Assembly (NCBI RefSeq): GCF_009861525.1
Contig: NZ_WVHL01000005.1
Location: 2,852,001-2,916,000, forward strand
DNA length: 64,000 bases
From: Pseudomonas sp. LD120
GTDB lineage: Bacteria > Pseudomonadota > Gammaproteobacteria > Pseudomonadales > Pseudomonadaceae
Direction: 5' to 3'
Shown here: positions 23,759 to 32,956 of the stretch, piece by piece
Position numbering within the stretch: position 1 is the stretch's first letter
Layout: each line of letters starts with the position of its first letter
Program-made: the position numbers and the translations under genes
Notes under the pieces: generated by a model
Seen by the model: the letters and a program-made list of their open reading frames with translations, nothing else
What the model was told of the DNA's origin: nothing
Databases searched by the model: none

Positions 23759-24661
23759 ATGACGGTTAAACAAATTCGGGCCTTTCTCGCGGTGGCCCAC
23801 AGTTTGAGTTTTGCCCTGGCCTGCGAGCGGCTGCATCTGTCGCAGTCGGCCTTGAGCCTGACGATCAAGGCTCTGGAAGAAGGGTTGGGGGGGCGTTTGT
23901 TCACGCGTAATACGCGTAACGTGGCCCTGACTCCGGAAGGCGAGGCGTTGCTGCCTCTGGCGCGGCGGCTGATCGCTGACTGGGATAACGCCGAGGACGA
24001 ACTGCGTCAGCGTTTCACCTTGCAACGCGGGCGGGTGACCCTGGCGGCCATGCCGTCTTTTGCCGGCAATCTGCTGCCGCCGATTCTCAAGCACTTTCGC
24101 GCGCGCTATCCCCAGGTCAACGTCACGGTCAACGACGTGATCAACGAGCAGGTGCTGGAAATGGTCCGTGACCGCGAGGTGGAGCTGGGGGTGGCGTTCG
24201 AGCCTCAGGACAGCACTTCGTTGTTGTTTACCTCGTTGTACGTCGACCGTTTCGTCGCGGTGGTGCCCAAGGACTCGCCCCTGGCGCAGCGCAGCCGCAT
24301 CAACTGGCAGACGCTCTTGCAAGAGCCCTTCATCACCCTGCAGCGGCCGTCCACGGTGCGGGTGATGCTGGAGGACCACCTGCGGGCCCGGGGCGTGCAG
24401 TTGCCGGTGGAGTTTGAAAGCCATCAGTTGGCGACCGTGGGCCGCATGGTCGCCAGCGGCCTGGGCGTGAGTGCGGTGCCGGCCTTGTGCGCGCAGCAGA
24501 TGCGCGAGTTGGGTGGGCATTGCCTGATCCTGGATGATCCGGTGGTGGAGCGGGCCATTGGCGTCTTGACCAAACCGGGGGACGAGTTGTCCACCGCGGC
24601 CCAGGCGCTGTTCGATATTCTGCGTCAGGAGAACCTTGGCGCGCGCCTGGCGATCGGCTGA
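23759..24661 (+). CDS. LysR family regulator, probable controller of the CoA-transferase operon
   Basis: ATG 23759 with GAGGGTGAC upstream begins MTVKQIRAFLAVAHSLSFALACERLHLSQSALSLTIKALEEGLGGRLF, a LysR HTH, followed by an effector domain, for 300 residues. It is divergent from the acetoacetate operon, a common arrangement for activators of short-chain 3-oxoacid degradation. Confidence 0.9.
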   Translation: MTVKQIRAFLAVAHSLSFALACERLHLSQSALSLTIKALEEGLGGRLFTRNTRNVALTPEGEALLPLARRLIADWDNAEDELRQRFTLQRGRVTLAAMPSFAGNLLPPILKHFRARYPQVNVTVNDVINEQVLEMVRDREVELGVAFEPQDSTSLLFTSLYVDRFVAVVPKDSPLAQRSRINWQTLLQEPFITLQRPSTVRVMLEDHLRARGVQLPVEFESHQLATVGRMVASGLGVSAVPALCAQQMRELGGHCLILDDPVVERAIGVLTKPGDELSTAAQALFDILRQENLGARLAIG

Positions 24662-24664
24662 GGT

Positions 24665-25507
24665 TCAGCCCAGCAGGCGTTCAGCCAGCCAGGGCAAGGC
24701 CTGATCACAGGGCTCGCTGAGTTTGAGGTTCAGCAGCTCATCGGCGCGGGTCTTGCCGAAGTTGATGGCCAGCAGCGGCTTGCCTTGTTCGGTCACCGCG
24801 CGACACAGGCGAAACGCCGAATAGGCCATTAATGACGAGCCCACCACCAGCAGCCCGGGCGCTTGATGCACCGCCGCCCAGGCGCGTGCCGCGGTGGTGG
24901 GCATGACGTTCTCGCCAAAAAACACCACGTCGGGTTTCAACCGGTCACCGTTGCAGTAGGGGCAATGGGGCACCTGGAAACGCTCCTCGAACGCCGGGTC
25001 CAGCAGGGTGTCGCCATCCGGTGCTTGCCGTGCATCGACCCCAGCCAGATAAGGATTGTGCGTCTCCAACAGCTGTTGGATGGCCTCGCGCTGGCTGCGC
25101 TGGCCGCAGTCCAGGCACAGCACCCGATGCAGGCTGCCATGCAGTTCGATGACCTCCAGGCTGCCAGCCTGATCGTGCAGGGTGTCGACGTTTTGAGTGA
25201 TGACTCCGGCAATCCGCCCGGCCGCCTGCAATTGCGCCAGCGCCTGGTGCGCGGCGTTGGGACGAGCCTGGCGAACCCGCGGCCAGCCGAGCATGGCCCG
25301 GGCCCAGTAACGACGGCGGGCATGGGCTTGATTGAGAAATTCCTGGTACATCATCGGTTGCTGGCCTCGGCGCACGCCCTCGCTGTCGCGGTAGTCGGGG
25401 ATGCCTGAGGGGGTGCTGATGCCAGCGCCGGTCAGGACCATGTACGGTTTGCCGTCCAGGGCGGCGGCCAGTTGTTCCAGTGGCGGGGCGATGGGAGGGT
25501 GGGGCAT
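24665..25507 (-). CDS. Sir2-family NAD-dependent protein deacylase
   Basis: From the ATG at 25507 the protein has 280 residues. It shows the sirtuin motifs VLTGAGIS-x-x-SGIPDYRD, TQNVDTLH, the catalytic His in ELHGSLH, zinc-binding CLDC and CPYC pairs, KPDVVFFGE and GSSL. A longer form beginning at a TTG (25552) would add 15 residues and lacks a clear ribosome binding site. Sirtuins remove acyl groups from lysines and release nicotinamide and O-acyl-ADP-ribose. The substrate is unknown. The gene converges with the LysR gene. Confidence 0.9.
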   Translation of the reverse strand: MPHPPIAPPLEQLAAALDGKPYMVLTGAGISTPSGIPDYRDSEGVRRGQQPMMYQEFLNQAHARRRYWARAMLGWPRVRQARPNAAHQALAQLQAAGRIAGVITQNVDTLHDQAGSLEVIELHGSLHRVLCLDCGQRSQREAIQQLLETHNPYLAGVDARQAPDGDTLLDPAFEERFQVPHCPYCNGDRLKPDVVFFGENVMPTTAARAWAAVHQAPGLLVVGSSLMAYSAFRLCRAVTEQGKPLLAINFGKTRADELLNLKLSEPCDQALPWLAERLLG

Positions 25508-25753
25508 GGCGGCGCTCGTCGGTAGAGGGTTGGCTACCACAAATAGACGCAAAACCCCGGGCGTGCCAGTCGCGCTGACGGCAGGGCGTTGCGGTTCCAG
25601 ACGTTATGGCGATCGTTGCGGCGAACCGGCTGGCCGCGCAGGGGCGCGCGGTGCATAGGGTTTCTACCGTGGTTGTCGAGTTGTCCAAGGCTGCCGGGAT
25701 GCCGGTTTGTCCGGCAAAAAGGGGGCGGCAGGCCTGCATTCTGACGACAAAAT

Positions 25754-25781
25754 CGAGCATCGCCCGCGCTGGCGATGCTCG
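25754..25781 (-). terminator. Rho-independent terminator of the sulfatase gene
   Basis: CGAGCATCGCC (25754-25764) pairs with GGCGATGCTCG (25771-25781). On the minus strand it is followed by ATTTTG. It lies just after the stop of the gene at 25797. Confidence 0.75.
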
Positions 25782-25796
25782 ACGGGGAGCCAGGGC

Positions 25797-28022
25797 TCAG
25801 CTGGAGTGGGTGTCGCTGTCGTCTTCGGGATCGGCGGATTCGGTTTGCCCCGGCAATTGGGTGATCACGCTGAAGTCACTGACTTCCACCGCGCCCAGGC
25901 CGTAGCCCAACAGGTGAAAGGAGAAGGCCTTGCGGGTTTGCGGATTGTCGAAACTGAAGTCCATTTGCAGCGGCTGATCGGGGGTCACCAGCATTTCTTC
26001 CGGCAGGCCCAGCGGCACGTCCTGCTCGAACTCCTTGCCCTTGAGCAGGATGTAGGCGTTCTGCTGCGGATCGGTCGAGCGCACGGTGAAGCGCACCCGG
26101 GTTTGCGAACCCTTGGGCATTTCCAGGTATTGGGCGCCGATCAGGTTGTCGGCCCAGTCATCCTTGATTGTCGGTTGCAAGGGGATGATCGCCGGGCTGC
26201 CGAACTGGTAGTGCTGGTTCAGCGGCGATTGCAGCAGGCTGCGATCCAGGCTCGTGGCCCGGGCGCTGATCTGCCGCGCCCGCTGACCGCCGTACTGGCT
26301 GATGAGGGTGGCGCTGTCGGCAATGAAGCCAGGGCTTGAGTAGTTGCGGCAGCGCTGCTGGAAATCGCACTCGGTGAAGGTGCCCTGGCCGTCGTGGTAG
26401 CGCAGCTTGCCGTTGGTGTAGGACATGATTTCCCGACCCTGGGCATAGTCGCGAAACAGCGAGCGGCCGCTGAGACTGGCCGGCACTGGCAAACCGAAAT
26501 AGTCCAGCACCGAGGCGCTGAGGTCGATGTGGCCATAGGTGCCGGATTTGATGTGAGGCAGCTGCGCTTGCTCCGGGGCGAGCATCAGGTTGAAGCCCCA
26601 GGATGAGGCCAGGCGCACGCCATCGATACCGTGGGACTCATCGGACGTGATGATCACCAGGGTGTCCTTGAGCACGCCCCTGCGTTCCAGGTCGGTAAGG
26701 AACTGGCCGAGGGCGTCGTCCAGGTAGCCGACCGCGGCTTGTTTGGGTGTGTCATAGCGTTCCAGGTAGTGCTTGGGGGCCGAGTACGGCTGGTGAGTGC
26801 CGACGGTCAGCAGGGTGAGCATCCACGGCTGCTTTTTCTTCTTCAGTTGGTCGACGTAAGTCAGCGCGCCCTCGAAGAACGCCTTGTCGTCCTTGCCCCA
26901 GGGAAATTCCAGGTAATTGTCGTTGTTGAACCACTCCAGGCCATGGGTCGCATCGAAGCCAATGTGCGGCATGATTTTGTCTTTGGCCATAAAGCGCAGG
27001 CCGGCGCCTTGCAGGTAGTGGGTCGCGAAGCCGAACTTGTGCATCTGCGCCGGCAGACAAGCCTGGTTGCGCTGGCTCTGGGTGAGCATCTCGACGCCCT
27101 TGGGGGTGCCGTTGTCGAGCTTGTCGTAGTCGCCGCAAAGCATGGCGTACAGGCCGCGAATGGTCTGGTGGCTGTGCAGTACGTAGTCCGGGGTGTTCAT
27201 GCCGCGCTCGGCCCAGGCGCTGAGCTTGGGCATCAGGTCTTCCTGATAGTGGCTGTGCAGGGCCTCGCGGTTGGTCTTGATATAGGCACCTGGAATGCCT
27301 TCCAGGGCGATCACCAGCACGTTGCGCGCCCGACCTGCGCTCGGCAGCAGGGGCTGGCCTTCAAGGTCCAGCTGGGTCAGGCCGGCCATCGGCGGTGGTG
27401 TATCGCTGCTGTCGCCGGCCAGCCAGTCTTCTGCGTGCATCTGCGCCTGACCCACGGCCGTGGCCAGGCCCTGGTGCGGCAGGTTGAATAACTGCCACTG
27501 ATCGGCGTCGCTGGGTTTGAGGGATTGAAGGGTGCCGTGGGCCAGCAGCAGCACCGCCGGCACGGCCCAGGCCGGACGTGGCAGCACTGGCGTGGTCACG
27601 TCGCGGCTGGCGCGCTGGACGATCAGCCACAGTGCCAGCCCTAGCAGCAGGGCCAACCCCAGCCCAGGGTGAGCCAGAGCGCCGCCGGTGGAGTTGCCCA
27701 TGAACTGTGGGTCCGTCAGGTAGTGCAGGTCGGCGATGTTGGGCAAGCGGCCCACCGCGCTGACCAGTTCGGCGCTGATCAGGGTCAACAGGCTCCAGAT
27801 CAGCAGCACCGGCAAGGCCAGCCACCAGGGGCGGCGGTAAAGGAGCAGGGTCAGCAGACTGGCGCTGGCCAGATCGGATAGATAGCCCAGTGGGTTGGAC
27901 CAGCCCAGGGCCAGGCGCGCGCCCATCGGCACCAGCAACAGCAGGCCGAACAAGGTGCACAGGGGAGCCAGGGGGTGTTGGAGGCAACGACGGATCAATT
28001 TCACAAATAACCTGCCTGTCAT
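25797..28022 (-). CDS. LtaS-like membrane sulfatase/phosphoglycerol transferase family protein
   Basis: The 741-residue protein has five N-terminal membrane segments (to about residue 155) and a large extracytoplasmic sulfatase-fold domain. Visible features are ALEGIPG (metal site), SHQTIRGLYAMLCGDY with the likely catalytic Thr, THQPYSAP, and ITSDESHG with metal ligands. A C-terminal beta-rich region follows and ends in an acidic tail. The family includes lipoteichoic acid synthase and Gram-negative phosphoglycerol or phosphoethanolamine transferases acting on periplasmic glucans or lipids. The exact acceptor is unknown. ATG 28022 is preferred over an upstream TTG. Confidence 0.85.
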   Translation of the reverse strand: MTGRLFVKLIRRCLQHPLAPLCTLFGLLLLVPMGARLALGWSNPLGYLSDLASASLLTLLLYRRPWWLALPVLLIWSLLTLISAELVSAVGRLPNIADLHYLTDPQFMGNSTGGALAHPGLGLALLLGLALWLIVQRASRDVTTPVLPRPAWAVPAVLLLAHGTLQSLKPSDADQWQLFNLPHQGLATAVGQAQMHAEDWLAGDSSDTPPPMAGLTQLDLEGQPLLPSAGRARNVLVIALEGIPGAYIKTNREALHSHYQEDLMPKLSAWAERGMNTPDYVLHSHQTIRGLYAMLCGDYDKLDNGTPKGVEMLTQSQRNQACLPAQMHKFGFATHYLQGAGLRFMAKDKIMPHIGFDATHGLEWFNNDNYLEFPWGKDDKAFFEGALTYVDQLKKKKQPWMLTLLTVGTHQPYSAPKHYLERYDTPKQAAVGYLDDALGQFLTDLERRGVLKDTLVIITSDESHGIDGVRLASSWGFNLMLAPEQAQLPHIKSGTYGHIDLSASVLDYFGLPVPASLSGRSLFRDYAQGREIMSYTNGKLRYHDGQGTFTECDFQQRCRNYSSPGFIADSATLISQYGGQRARQISARATSLDRSLLQSPLNQHYQFGSPAIIPLQPTIKDDWADNLIGAQYLEMPKGSQTRVRFTVRSTDPQQNAYILLKGKEFEQDVPLGLPEEMLVTPDQPLQMDFSFDNPQTRKAFSFHLLGYGLGAVEVSDFSVITQLPGQTESADPEDDSDTHSS

Positions 28023-28305
28023 CAAAGCTTCACGCAAATGTGCGCAATGGTAGCAAGAGCGACAGCTCAGGCGTTTCTTATTAGTGGGGGTGATTTATTT
28101 ATCAGCTGTCTGAGAATTGCCCCGGAGAGGCTTGAGACTGAGCTGAGGTGCCGTGTTCAAGCATCTTTTTGCAGGTGCGGCAAGGTCTGACGGTGGCGGG
28201 ATTTACTATTTCAGAGTGTTAAAAAGGCGCCGTCAGCGGATCAGCTCAGAAGCGCAGGCGGCCGCGAGCGCATTGCACGGCTTGCGCGCCTGTTCGCCTG
28301 CGGGG

Positions 28306-29007
28306 TCAGACCACGGCGCCAAAGGCGCTGCCAACGGCGGCGGTGATGCCCATGGCCAGGGCGCCCCAGAAGGTCACGCGCCAGGCGCCCGGCACGACCT
28401 TGGCACCGCCGGCGCGGGCAGCCACCGCCCCCAGGCTGCCGAGAAACACCAGGGACATGCCGCCGACCCACGGCACCACGCTGGCGGGCGGGGCGACGAA
28501 GGTCACCGCCAGGGGCAGGGCGGCGCCCACCACGAAACTTGCCGCCGAGGCCAGGGCCGCCTGCAACGGGTTGGCCGCCAAGGCCTCGCTGATGCCCAGT
28601 TCATCTCGGGCATGGGCCCCCAGGGCATCGTGTTCCATCAGTTGCGCCGCGACCTGTTTCGCTAACTCCGGGCTGACCCCGCGTTGCTGGTAAATGTGCG
28701 CCAGCTCATTGAGTTCGGCCTGGTGATCGTTGCTCAGCTCGCTCCGCTCCCGGGCCAGGTCGGCTTGTTCGGTGTCGGCTTGGGAATGCACTGAGACATA
28801 TTCCCCGGCAGCCATGGACATGGCACCGGCCACCAACCCGGCCATGCCGGTGACCAGCAGGGTGCTGTGGCTGGCACTGGCGGCCGCCACGCCGATCAAC
28901 AGGCTGGCGGTGGACACAATGCCGTCATTGGCTCCGAGGACGGCGGCGCGCAGCCAGCCGATGCGGTCGTTGCGGTGCAGTTCGCGGTGTCGGTGCATGA
29001 ATTTCAT
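28306..29007 (-). CDS. VIT1/CCC1-family iron/manganese transporter
   Basis: The 233-residue protein begins near HRNDRIGWLRAAVLGANDGIVSTASLLIGVAAA. It shows the family sequence GAMSMAAGEYVSVHSQ and a cytoplasmic acidic helical segment before three C-terminal membrane helices. Five membrane helices in total fit the VIT fold, which moves Fe2+ or Mn2+ out of the cytoplasm. It is a single gene between the sulfatase and the ApbE operon. Confidence 0.92.
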   Translation of the reverse strand: MKFMHRHRELHRNDRIGWLRAAVLGANDGIVSTASLLIGVAAASASHSTLLVTGMAGLVAGAMSMAAGEYVSVHSQADTEQADLARERSELSNDHQAELNELAHIYQQRGVSPELAKQVAAQLMEHDALGAHARDELGISEALAANPLQAALASAASFVVGAALPLAVTFVAPPASVVPWVGGMSLVFLGSLGAVAARAGGAKVVPGAWRVTFWGALAMGITAAVGSAFGAVV

Positions 29008-29064
29008 CGGCCATTGGACTCAGGTGGATGCGGCTGAACAGATACAGAGGTGCAGGCGTGAGCG

Positions 29065-30039
29065 TCAGCGGGACTCGATTTGTGCCTGCAGCCGTCCGCC
29101 CACAATAGACACTTCTCGCAGTTGCGTAGCGTCACGGATCACAAACAGTGCATCCATCCCGCGTTCCTGGGCCAGCCTTGGCCCTTCGACTTCACCGAGC
29201 ACCAGCAGCGCGGTGGCCCAGGCATCGGCCAGCATACAACTGCTGGCCACCACGCTGACCGACGCCACGCGATTGTCCAGGGGCATGCCGCGACTGGGGT
29301 CAAGGGTATGAGCGTAGGACTGCCCGGCGATGTCCACCCATTGCCGGTAATCGCCCGAGGTGGCGATGGCGGCATCGCTCAGTTCCATCACGCCCATGAC
29401 TTCGCGCACGCCGCGATGGGGTTTTTCCAGGGCCACGACCCAGGGGTGTGCGCCGGGCTTGTTGCCCCGGGCGCGCATTTCGCCATCGATGCCCACCAGG
29501 TAATCGCTGATGCCCGACTGGTCCAGGCAGCGTGCCAGTTCGTCGACCCCAAAGCCCTTGGCAATGCCATTGAGGTCCAGGGTGACAGGCGCGCGTTTGC
29601 GCAGCCGCTGCTGTTGCGGCGCCAGCTCCAGGGCGCTGGCGGCACGGGGGCGGGATTGGTGGGCCATGGCCGCCAGTGTCGCGGGCTCTAGAGGCTGTTG
29701 GGCAGGACCAAAGCCCCAGCCCTGGACCAGATCGCCCACGCCTATCTCGAAGGCACCGGCCGATTGCTGGCCAACCCGCAGCGCCGTGCTCAGCACGGTC
29801 ATTAGCGCTGCTGGCACCTCCAGCCACTGCTGTTGCGGGGCCGCATTGATTCGATTGAGGTCCGAATCGGGATTCCAGTTGGACATCTGCCGGTCAACCC
29901 GCGCCACGGCCTCGGCCAGGCGCTGCTGCAGCGGTTCGGTATCGAAGCCGGGGGCGGCGTAGAACAGTGCGGTGTAGCGGCTGCCCATGGTGGGGCCGTT
30001 GAGGCTGTAGCGCTGCCGGTTGGCGGTATCAGTAGACAT
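29065..30039 (-). CDS. apbE: ApbE, FAD:protein FMN transferase
   Basis: ATG 30039 overlaps the end of the preceding flavoreductase gene by 11 bases, showing translational coupling. The 324-residue protein has GPTMGSRYTA, DLNGIAKGFGVD, ATSGDYRQ and HTLDPSRGMP, the FAD- and Mg-binding motifs of ApbE. The enzyme attaches FMN covalently to Thr or Ser in extracytosolic proteins. No clear lipoprotein signal is seen, so its location is uncertain. The likely substrate in this operon is the DUF2271 protein (see 32251-32721). Confidence 0.92.
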   Translation of the reverse strand: MSTDTANRQRYSLNGPTMGSRYTALFYAAPGFDTEPLQQRLAEAVARVDRQMSNWNPDSDLNRINAAPQQQWLEVPAALMTVLSTALRVGQQSAGAFEIGVGDLVQGWGFGPAQQPLEPATLAAMAHQSRPRAASALELAPQQQRLRKRAPVTLDLNGIAKGFGVDELARCLDQSGISDYLVGIDGEMRARGNKPGAHPWVVALEKPHRGVREVMGVMELSDAAIATSGDYRQWVDIAGQSYAHTLDPSRGMPLDNRVASVSVVASSCMLADAWATALLVLGEVEGPRLAQERGMDALFVIRDATQLREVSIVGGRLQAQIESR

Positions 30040-32224
30040 CTTCACGGTAACGTCCTTGGGCCTTGAGGGTGATGACGCTGAGGTTGAGCGGAGCCAGTAC
30101 TTCGTCCAGGGCCTGCATCACCCCTTTGGCCATGTCGCGGCTGCCGCAGACCAGCACCTGAGCGCCTTTTTCCACCAACCGACGGACCGCCAGGGCATCG
30201 GCAACCAGCCGATCCTGCACGTAGCCGCGGTCCTGGACCTGGGAAAAGGCCGCGCGCAGGGCGGTCAGGCGGCGGTCGGCGAGGTAGCCCTTGAGTTCGG
30301 GTTCATAGAGAAAGTCCGATGCCGGGTGGCGCCCGCCCCAGTACAGGTGCATGGGTTGGCGCGCCCGGTTGCCGCGAATGAAGCCGGCCAATGGACCAAT
30401 CCCGGTGCCGGCGCCGATCAGGATCACCGGCTGCGCGCCTTGCTGGGGACGAAAGTGCGGGTTGGGCTGGATGAACGCCTGAATCTGCGCCCCGGCTTGC
30501 AACTCATGTAGAAAACCCGAGCACAGGCCGCCAGGGTGCTTGCGCACGCAGATCTCCAGCACCCCGTCGAGATTGCTGCTGGCCAGGGAGTAGAGGCGCG
30601 GTTGCGTGCTTCCGGGGGGCAGGATGCCCACCAGGTCGCCGGCCTGGAACGGCGGCAGTGGCTGCCCTGCGCGGTCGCTCGGCGTCTTGAAGCGCAAGAT
30701 GCGCGTGGGTGCCTGAACCTGGGCGCCATAGGTCACCGACTCCACCAGCTCCAGGGCATGGCTGGGCAAGGCTGGGGCCTGATGGTGCAGGTCCAGCTCC
30801 AGCCCCATGGCCGATCCCAGCACCTGGCCCCAGCGCTGGAATGCTTGGGTGGACTGGCAGTTGATACCCTCCAGCGGCAGCAGGGGGCGCGCGCCGCTGG
30901 CCTCCAGAGCCTTGTGGACGCGTTCGGCAAAGCCGCAGAACTGTGCAAACTGGCGGTCGCCAAAGCCCAGCACGGCAAATGGCAGTTCAGGCGGCAGTGG
31001 GTGCTGTGCCAGCCGACGGAGAAAAGCGCTGGCCGAGGCCGGCGCATCGCCGTCGCCGTGGGTGGCGCTGAGGATCAGTAACTGGCGCGCCTTGGGGTAG
31101 TGGTGTTGCACTTGGTTCATCGCCGCGCTGTGGACTTGCAGGCCGGCGGCCACCAGAGCCTGGTGCAAGGTGCGGGCAAAGCCCCAGGTGCTGTTGTTCT
31201 CACTGCCCACCAGGATCACGCAGTCAGCGCGGGCGGCTGGACTGTTGTCACTGATCGGCGCATCGGCGCGGCGCCGACGCCACCACAGCCACAGGCCGGT
31301 GGTGCTCATCAGCGGTACGCCCAGGGCGCAGGCGCCCAGCAGCAGGCCCAGCCACCACAGGCCTTCGCCCGTGTGCAATTGGTAGATGAAGGCATAAGCC
31401 TGATGCGCTGCGTCATAGGGCTTGAAGGCCAACAGCGCGCCGCTGGCCTGATCGATATACCCCTCGCCGGCGCTGGTACGCAGGCTATACAGGTCCTGGG
31501 GGTTGCCCGGGTCGGGGTAGACCAGCTCGCGCAGATCCTTCAGGTCCAGGGCCTGCAACGCTGGCAGGCTGGCCGCCGGTAAGGCCGGCCCGCTGCTCTG
31601 GTGGGTGGGGAAGGCCGGTTCGGCCTGGCTGCCATCGGCGATCAAGCCGAACGTGCTGGCCGACAGGTACAGCCCGCTCAGGGCTGACAGCAACAGGCCA
31701 AGGAGGCTCAGGCGTCCGACTTCAGCATGCCAGCGTTGACTGAAATTACCGCGCAACGGCCGCAGCAGCTTGCCCCAGCCACCGGCGCGGCGAGCCAGCA
31801 GCACCGCCCCGGAGGCCGTCAGTAAGAGCATCGCCAGGGCCCCCAGGGCCGATACCGCGTGGCCCGAAGTGCCGAGAAACAGCGAGCGGTGCAACTCTTT
31901 GACCCAGCGGGCAAACACCGAGGGGGCGTAGGGCGCCAGCACTTCGCCGGTCAGCGGGTTGACGGTGCTGGCCAGACCCTGGCCGTTCTGGCGGTGGTAG
32001 ACGATCACCGAGCCTGAGGGCGTGCGCTGGATTTGCTCGACGCCGCTCAGGTGGCTGGCGATGCGTCCCGCCAGTTGCCCCACCGACACCTCGGCCGTCG
32101 CTGGCTGTGGGGTCTGCAGGCGCTCCAGGGTCGGGTTCAATGCCAGGGTCGCACCGCTGATGGCCAGCAGCATCACCAGCACAGCGGCGATCAGTCCGGG
32201 AATGGAATGCAACAAGCGCAACAT
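30029..32224 (-). CDS. PepSY-TM membrane protein fused to a flavodoxin/FAD-NAD(P)H reductase
   Basis: The 731-residue protein has an N-terminal PepSY-associated membrane region (helices near 8-30, 125-145, 170-190 and 290-312). After it comes a flavodoxin-like FMN domain (GSENNSTWGFA and LSATHGDGD, about 340-480). Last is a sulfite-reductase-like FAD/NADPH module (RLYSLASS, GLCSGFL, GAGTGIGPLAGFIRG, VCGSRDMAKGV, about 500-731). Such proteins can pass electrons from cytoplasmic NAD(P)H across the inner membrane. Lying between DUF2271 and ApbE, it probably reduces a flavinylated periplasmic partner. The final electron acceptor (metal, sulfoxide or other) is unknown. Confidence 0.88.
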   Translation of the reverse strand: MLRLLHSIPGLIAAVLVMLLAISGATLALNPTLERLQTPQPATAEVSVGQLAGRIASHLSGVEQIQRTPSGSVIVYHRQNGQGLASTVNPLTGEVLAPYAPSVFARWVKELHRSLFLGTSGHAVSALGALAMLLLTASGAVLLARRAGGWGKLLRPLRGNFSQRWHAEVGRLSLLGLLLSALSGLYLSASTFGLIADGSQAEPAFPTHQSSGPALPAASLPALQALDLKDLRELVYPDPGNPQDLYSLRTSAGEGYIDQASGALLAFKPYDAAHQAYAFIYQLHTGEGLWWLGLLLGACALGVPLMSTTGLWLWWRRRRADAPISDNSPAARADCVILVGSENNSTWGFARTLHQALVAAGLQVHSAAMNQVQHHYPKARQLLILSATHGDGDAPASASAFLRRLAQHPLPPELPFAVLGFGDRQFAQFCGFAERVHKALEASGARPLLPLEGINCQSTQAFQRWGQVLGSAMGLELDLHHQAPALPSHALELVESVTYGAQVQAPTRILRFKTPSDRAGQPLPPFQAGDLVGILPPGSTQPRLYSLASSNLDGVLEICVRKHPGGLCSGFLHELQAGAQIQAFIQPNPHFRPQQGAQPVILIGAGTGIGPLAGFIRGNRARQPMHLYWGGRHPASDFLYEPELKGYLADRRLTALRAAFSQVQDRGYVQDRLVADALAVRRLVEKGAQVLVCGSRDMAKGVMQALDEVLAPLNLSVITLKAQGRYREDVY

Positions 32225-32250
32225 GGTCGGGCCTCCTCACGGTGTGGGCA

Positions 32251-32721
32251 TTACAGGTCGTAGCGCAGGGACTGCACGTAGGTGCCGCCGCTGGCGGCTT
32301 GGCCCGCGCCCTTGAGCGTCAGCGGCAGGACCACGTCGGCGCGGACGTCGCGCTGGTCTTCCACCGCACTGTCGATGCGAATTTGATACCCGGCGTCGAT
32401 CAGGTTGTCCGCCAGGTCGGTGCTGACCGTCAGGGTTTCACCGCTGCCCACGCTGGCGCCGGTGACGCCGTCGTACTGACCGGCCGCCGTGCCGCCACCG
32501 CGGGCCCAGCCGGGCAGGTGCTTGTAGTACTTGGCCTTCTTGCCGGCGACCCACAGGGTCTTCTGGTAGGCACCGTTGGCGTCGGTGAGGTAGATCGCCA
32601 GGTAGGCGTTGTTGCCGCTGTAGTTCTTCAGGCGGGTGGTCAGGGTGACTTCACGGGCCTGGGCCAGCGCGGGCAGGGCCAGAGCCGCGGCGAGGCAACT
32701 GGCGACGAAGAGCTTGTTCAT
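32251..32721 (-). CDS. Periplasmic DUF2271 protein with predicted covalent FMN site
   Basis: The 156-residue protein starts with a clear signal peptide (MNKLFVASCLAAALALPALAQA) and continues as a beta-rich DUF2271 domain. Residues 84-90 read D-G-V-T-G-A-S, matching the D-x-x-[ST]-G-A-[ST] sequence modified by ApbE, so T87 is the predicted FMN attachment site. It is the first gene of the operon with the PepSY-flavoreductase and ApbE, and is divergent from the two-component system. It is probably the periplasmic electron carrier of the system. Confidence 0.85.
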   Translation of the reverse strand: MNKLFVASCLAAALALPALAQAREVTLTTRLKNYSGNNAYLAIYLTDANGAYQKTLWVAGKKAKYYKHLPGWARGGGTAAGQYDGVTGASVGSGETLTVSTDLADNLIDAGYQIRIDSAVEDQRDVRADVVLPLTLKGAGQAASGGTYVQSLRYDL

Positions 32722-32767
32722 GAGGCTGTCCTGATCGATGAATGTGGCTGCAGCCTGGGCCGTTTAG

Positions 32768-32783
32768 CTGACAGCAACCTGAA
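32768..32783 (-). promoter_or_regulatory. Candidate response-regulator box upstream of the DUF2271 operon
   Basis: On the minus strand this reads TTCAGGTTGCTGTCAG. It matches 12 of 16 bases of TTCAGATTCGCGTCAG at 32894-32909, which lies before the response-regulator gene in opposite orientation. The paired layout suggests one regulator serving both promoters. Confidence 0.5.
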
Positions 32784-32893
32784 GGCCTGGAAAAAACTTC
32801 AAGCCATGGCGCTCAGGGTGACCCGAGCGTTTGCTGATCTGTCTCGGGGCGCGAGGGTGCGACAATGGCTACCCTGATCAGGCTGATGGTTTC

Positions 32894-32909
32894 TTCAGAT
32901 TCGCGTCAG
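32894..32909 (+). promoter_or_regulatory. Candidate response-regulator box upstream of the two-component operon
   Basis: TTCAGATTCGCGTCAG is followed at once by GTTCAGCGGTTAAGG, giving a run of TCAG-type direct repeats typical of OmpR-family sites. The related inverted copy is at 32768-32783. Confidence 0.5.
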
Positions 32910-32956
32910 GTTCAGCGGTTAAGGTGTGCCACCACACAGATCAAAGGAGAGCGTCG

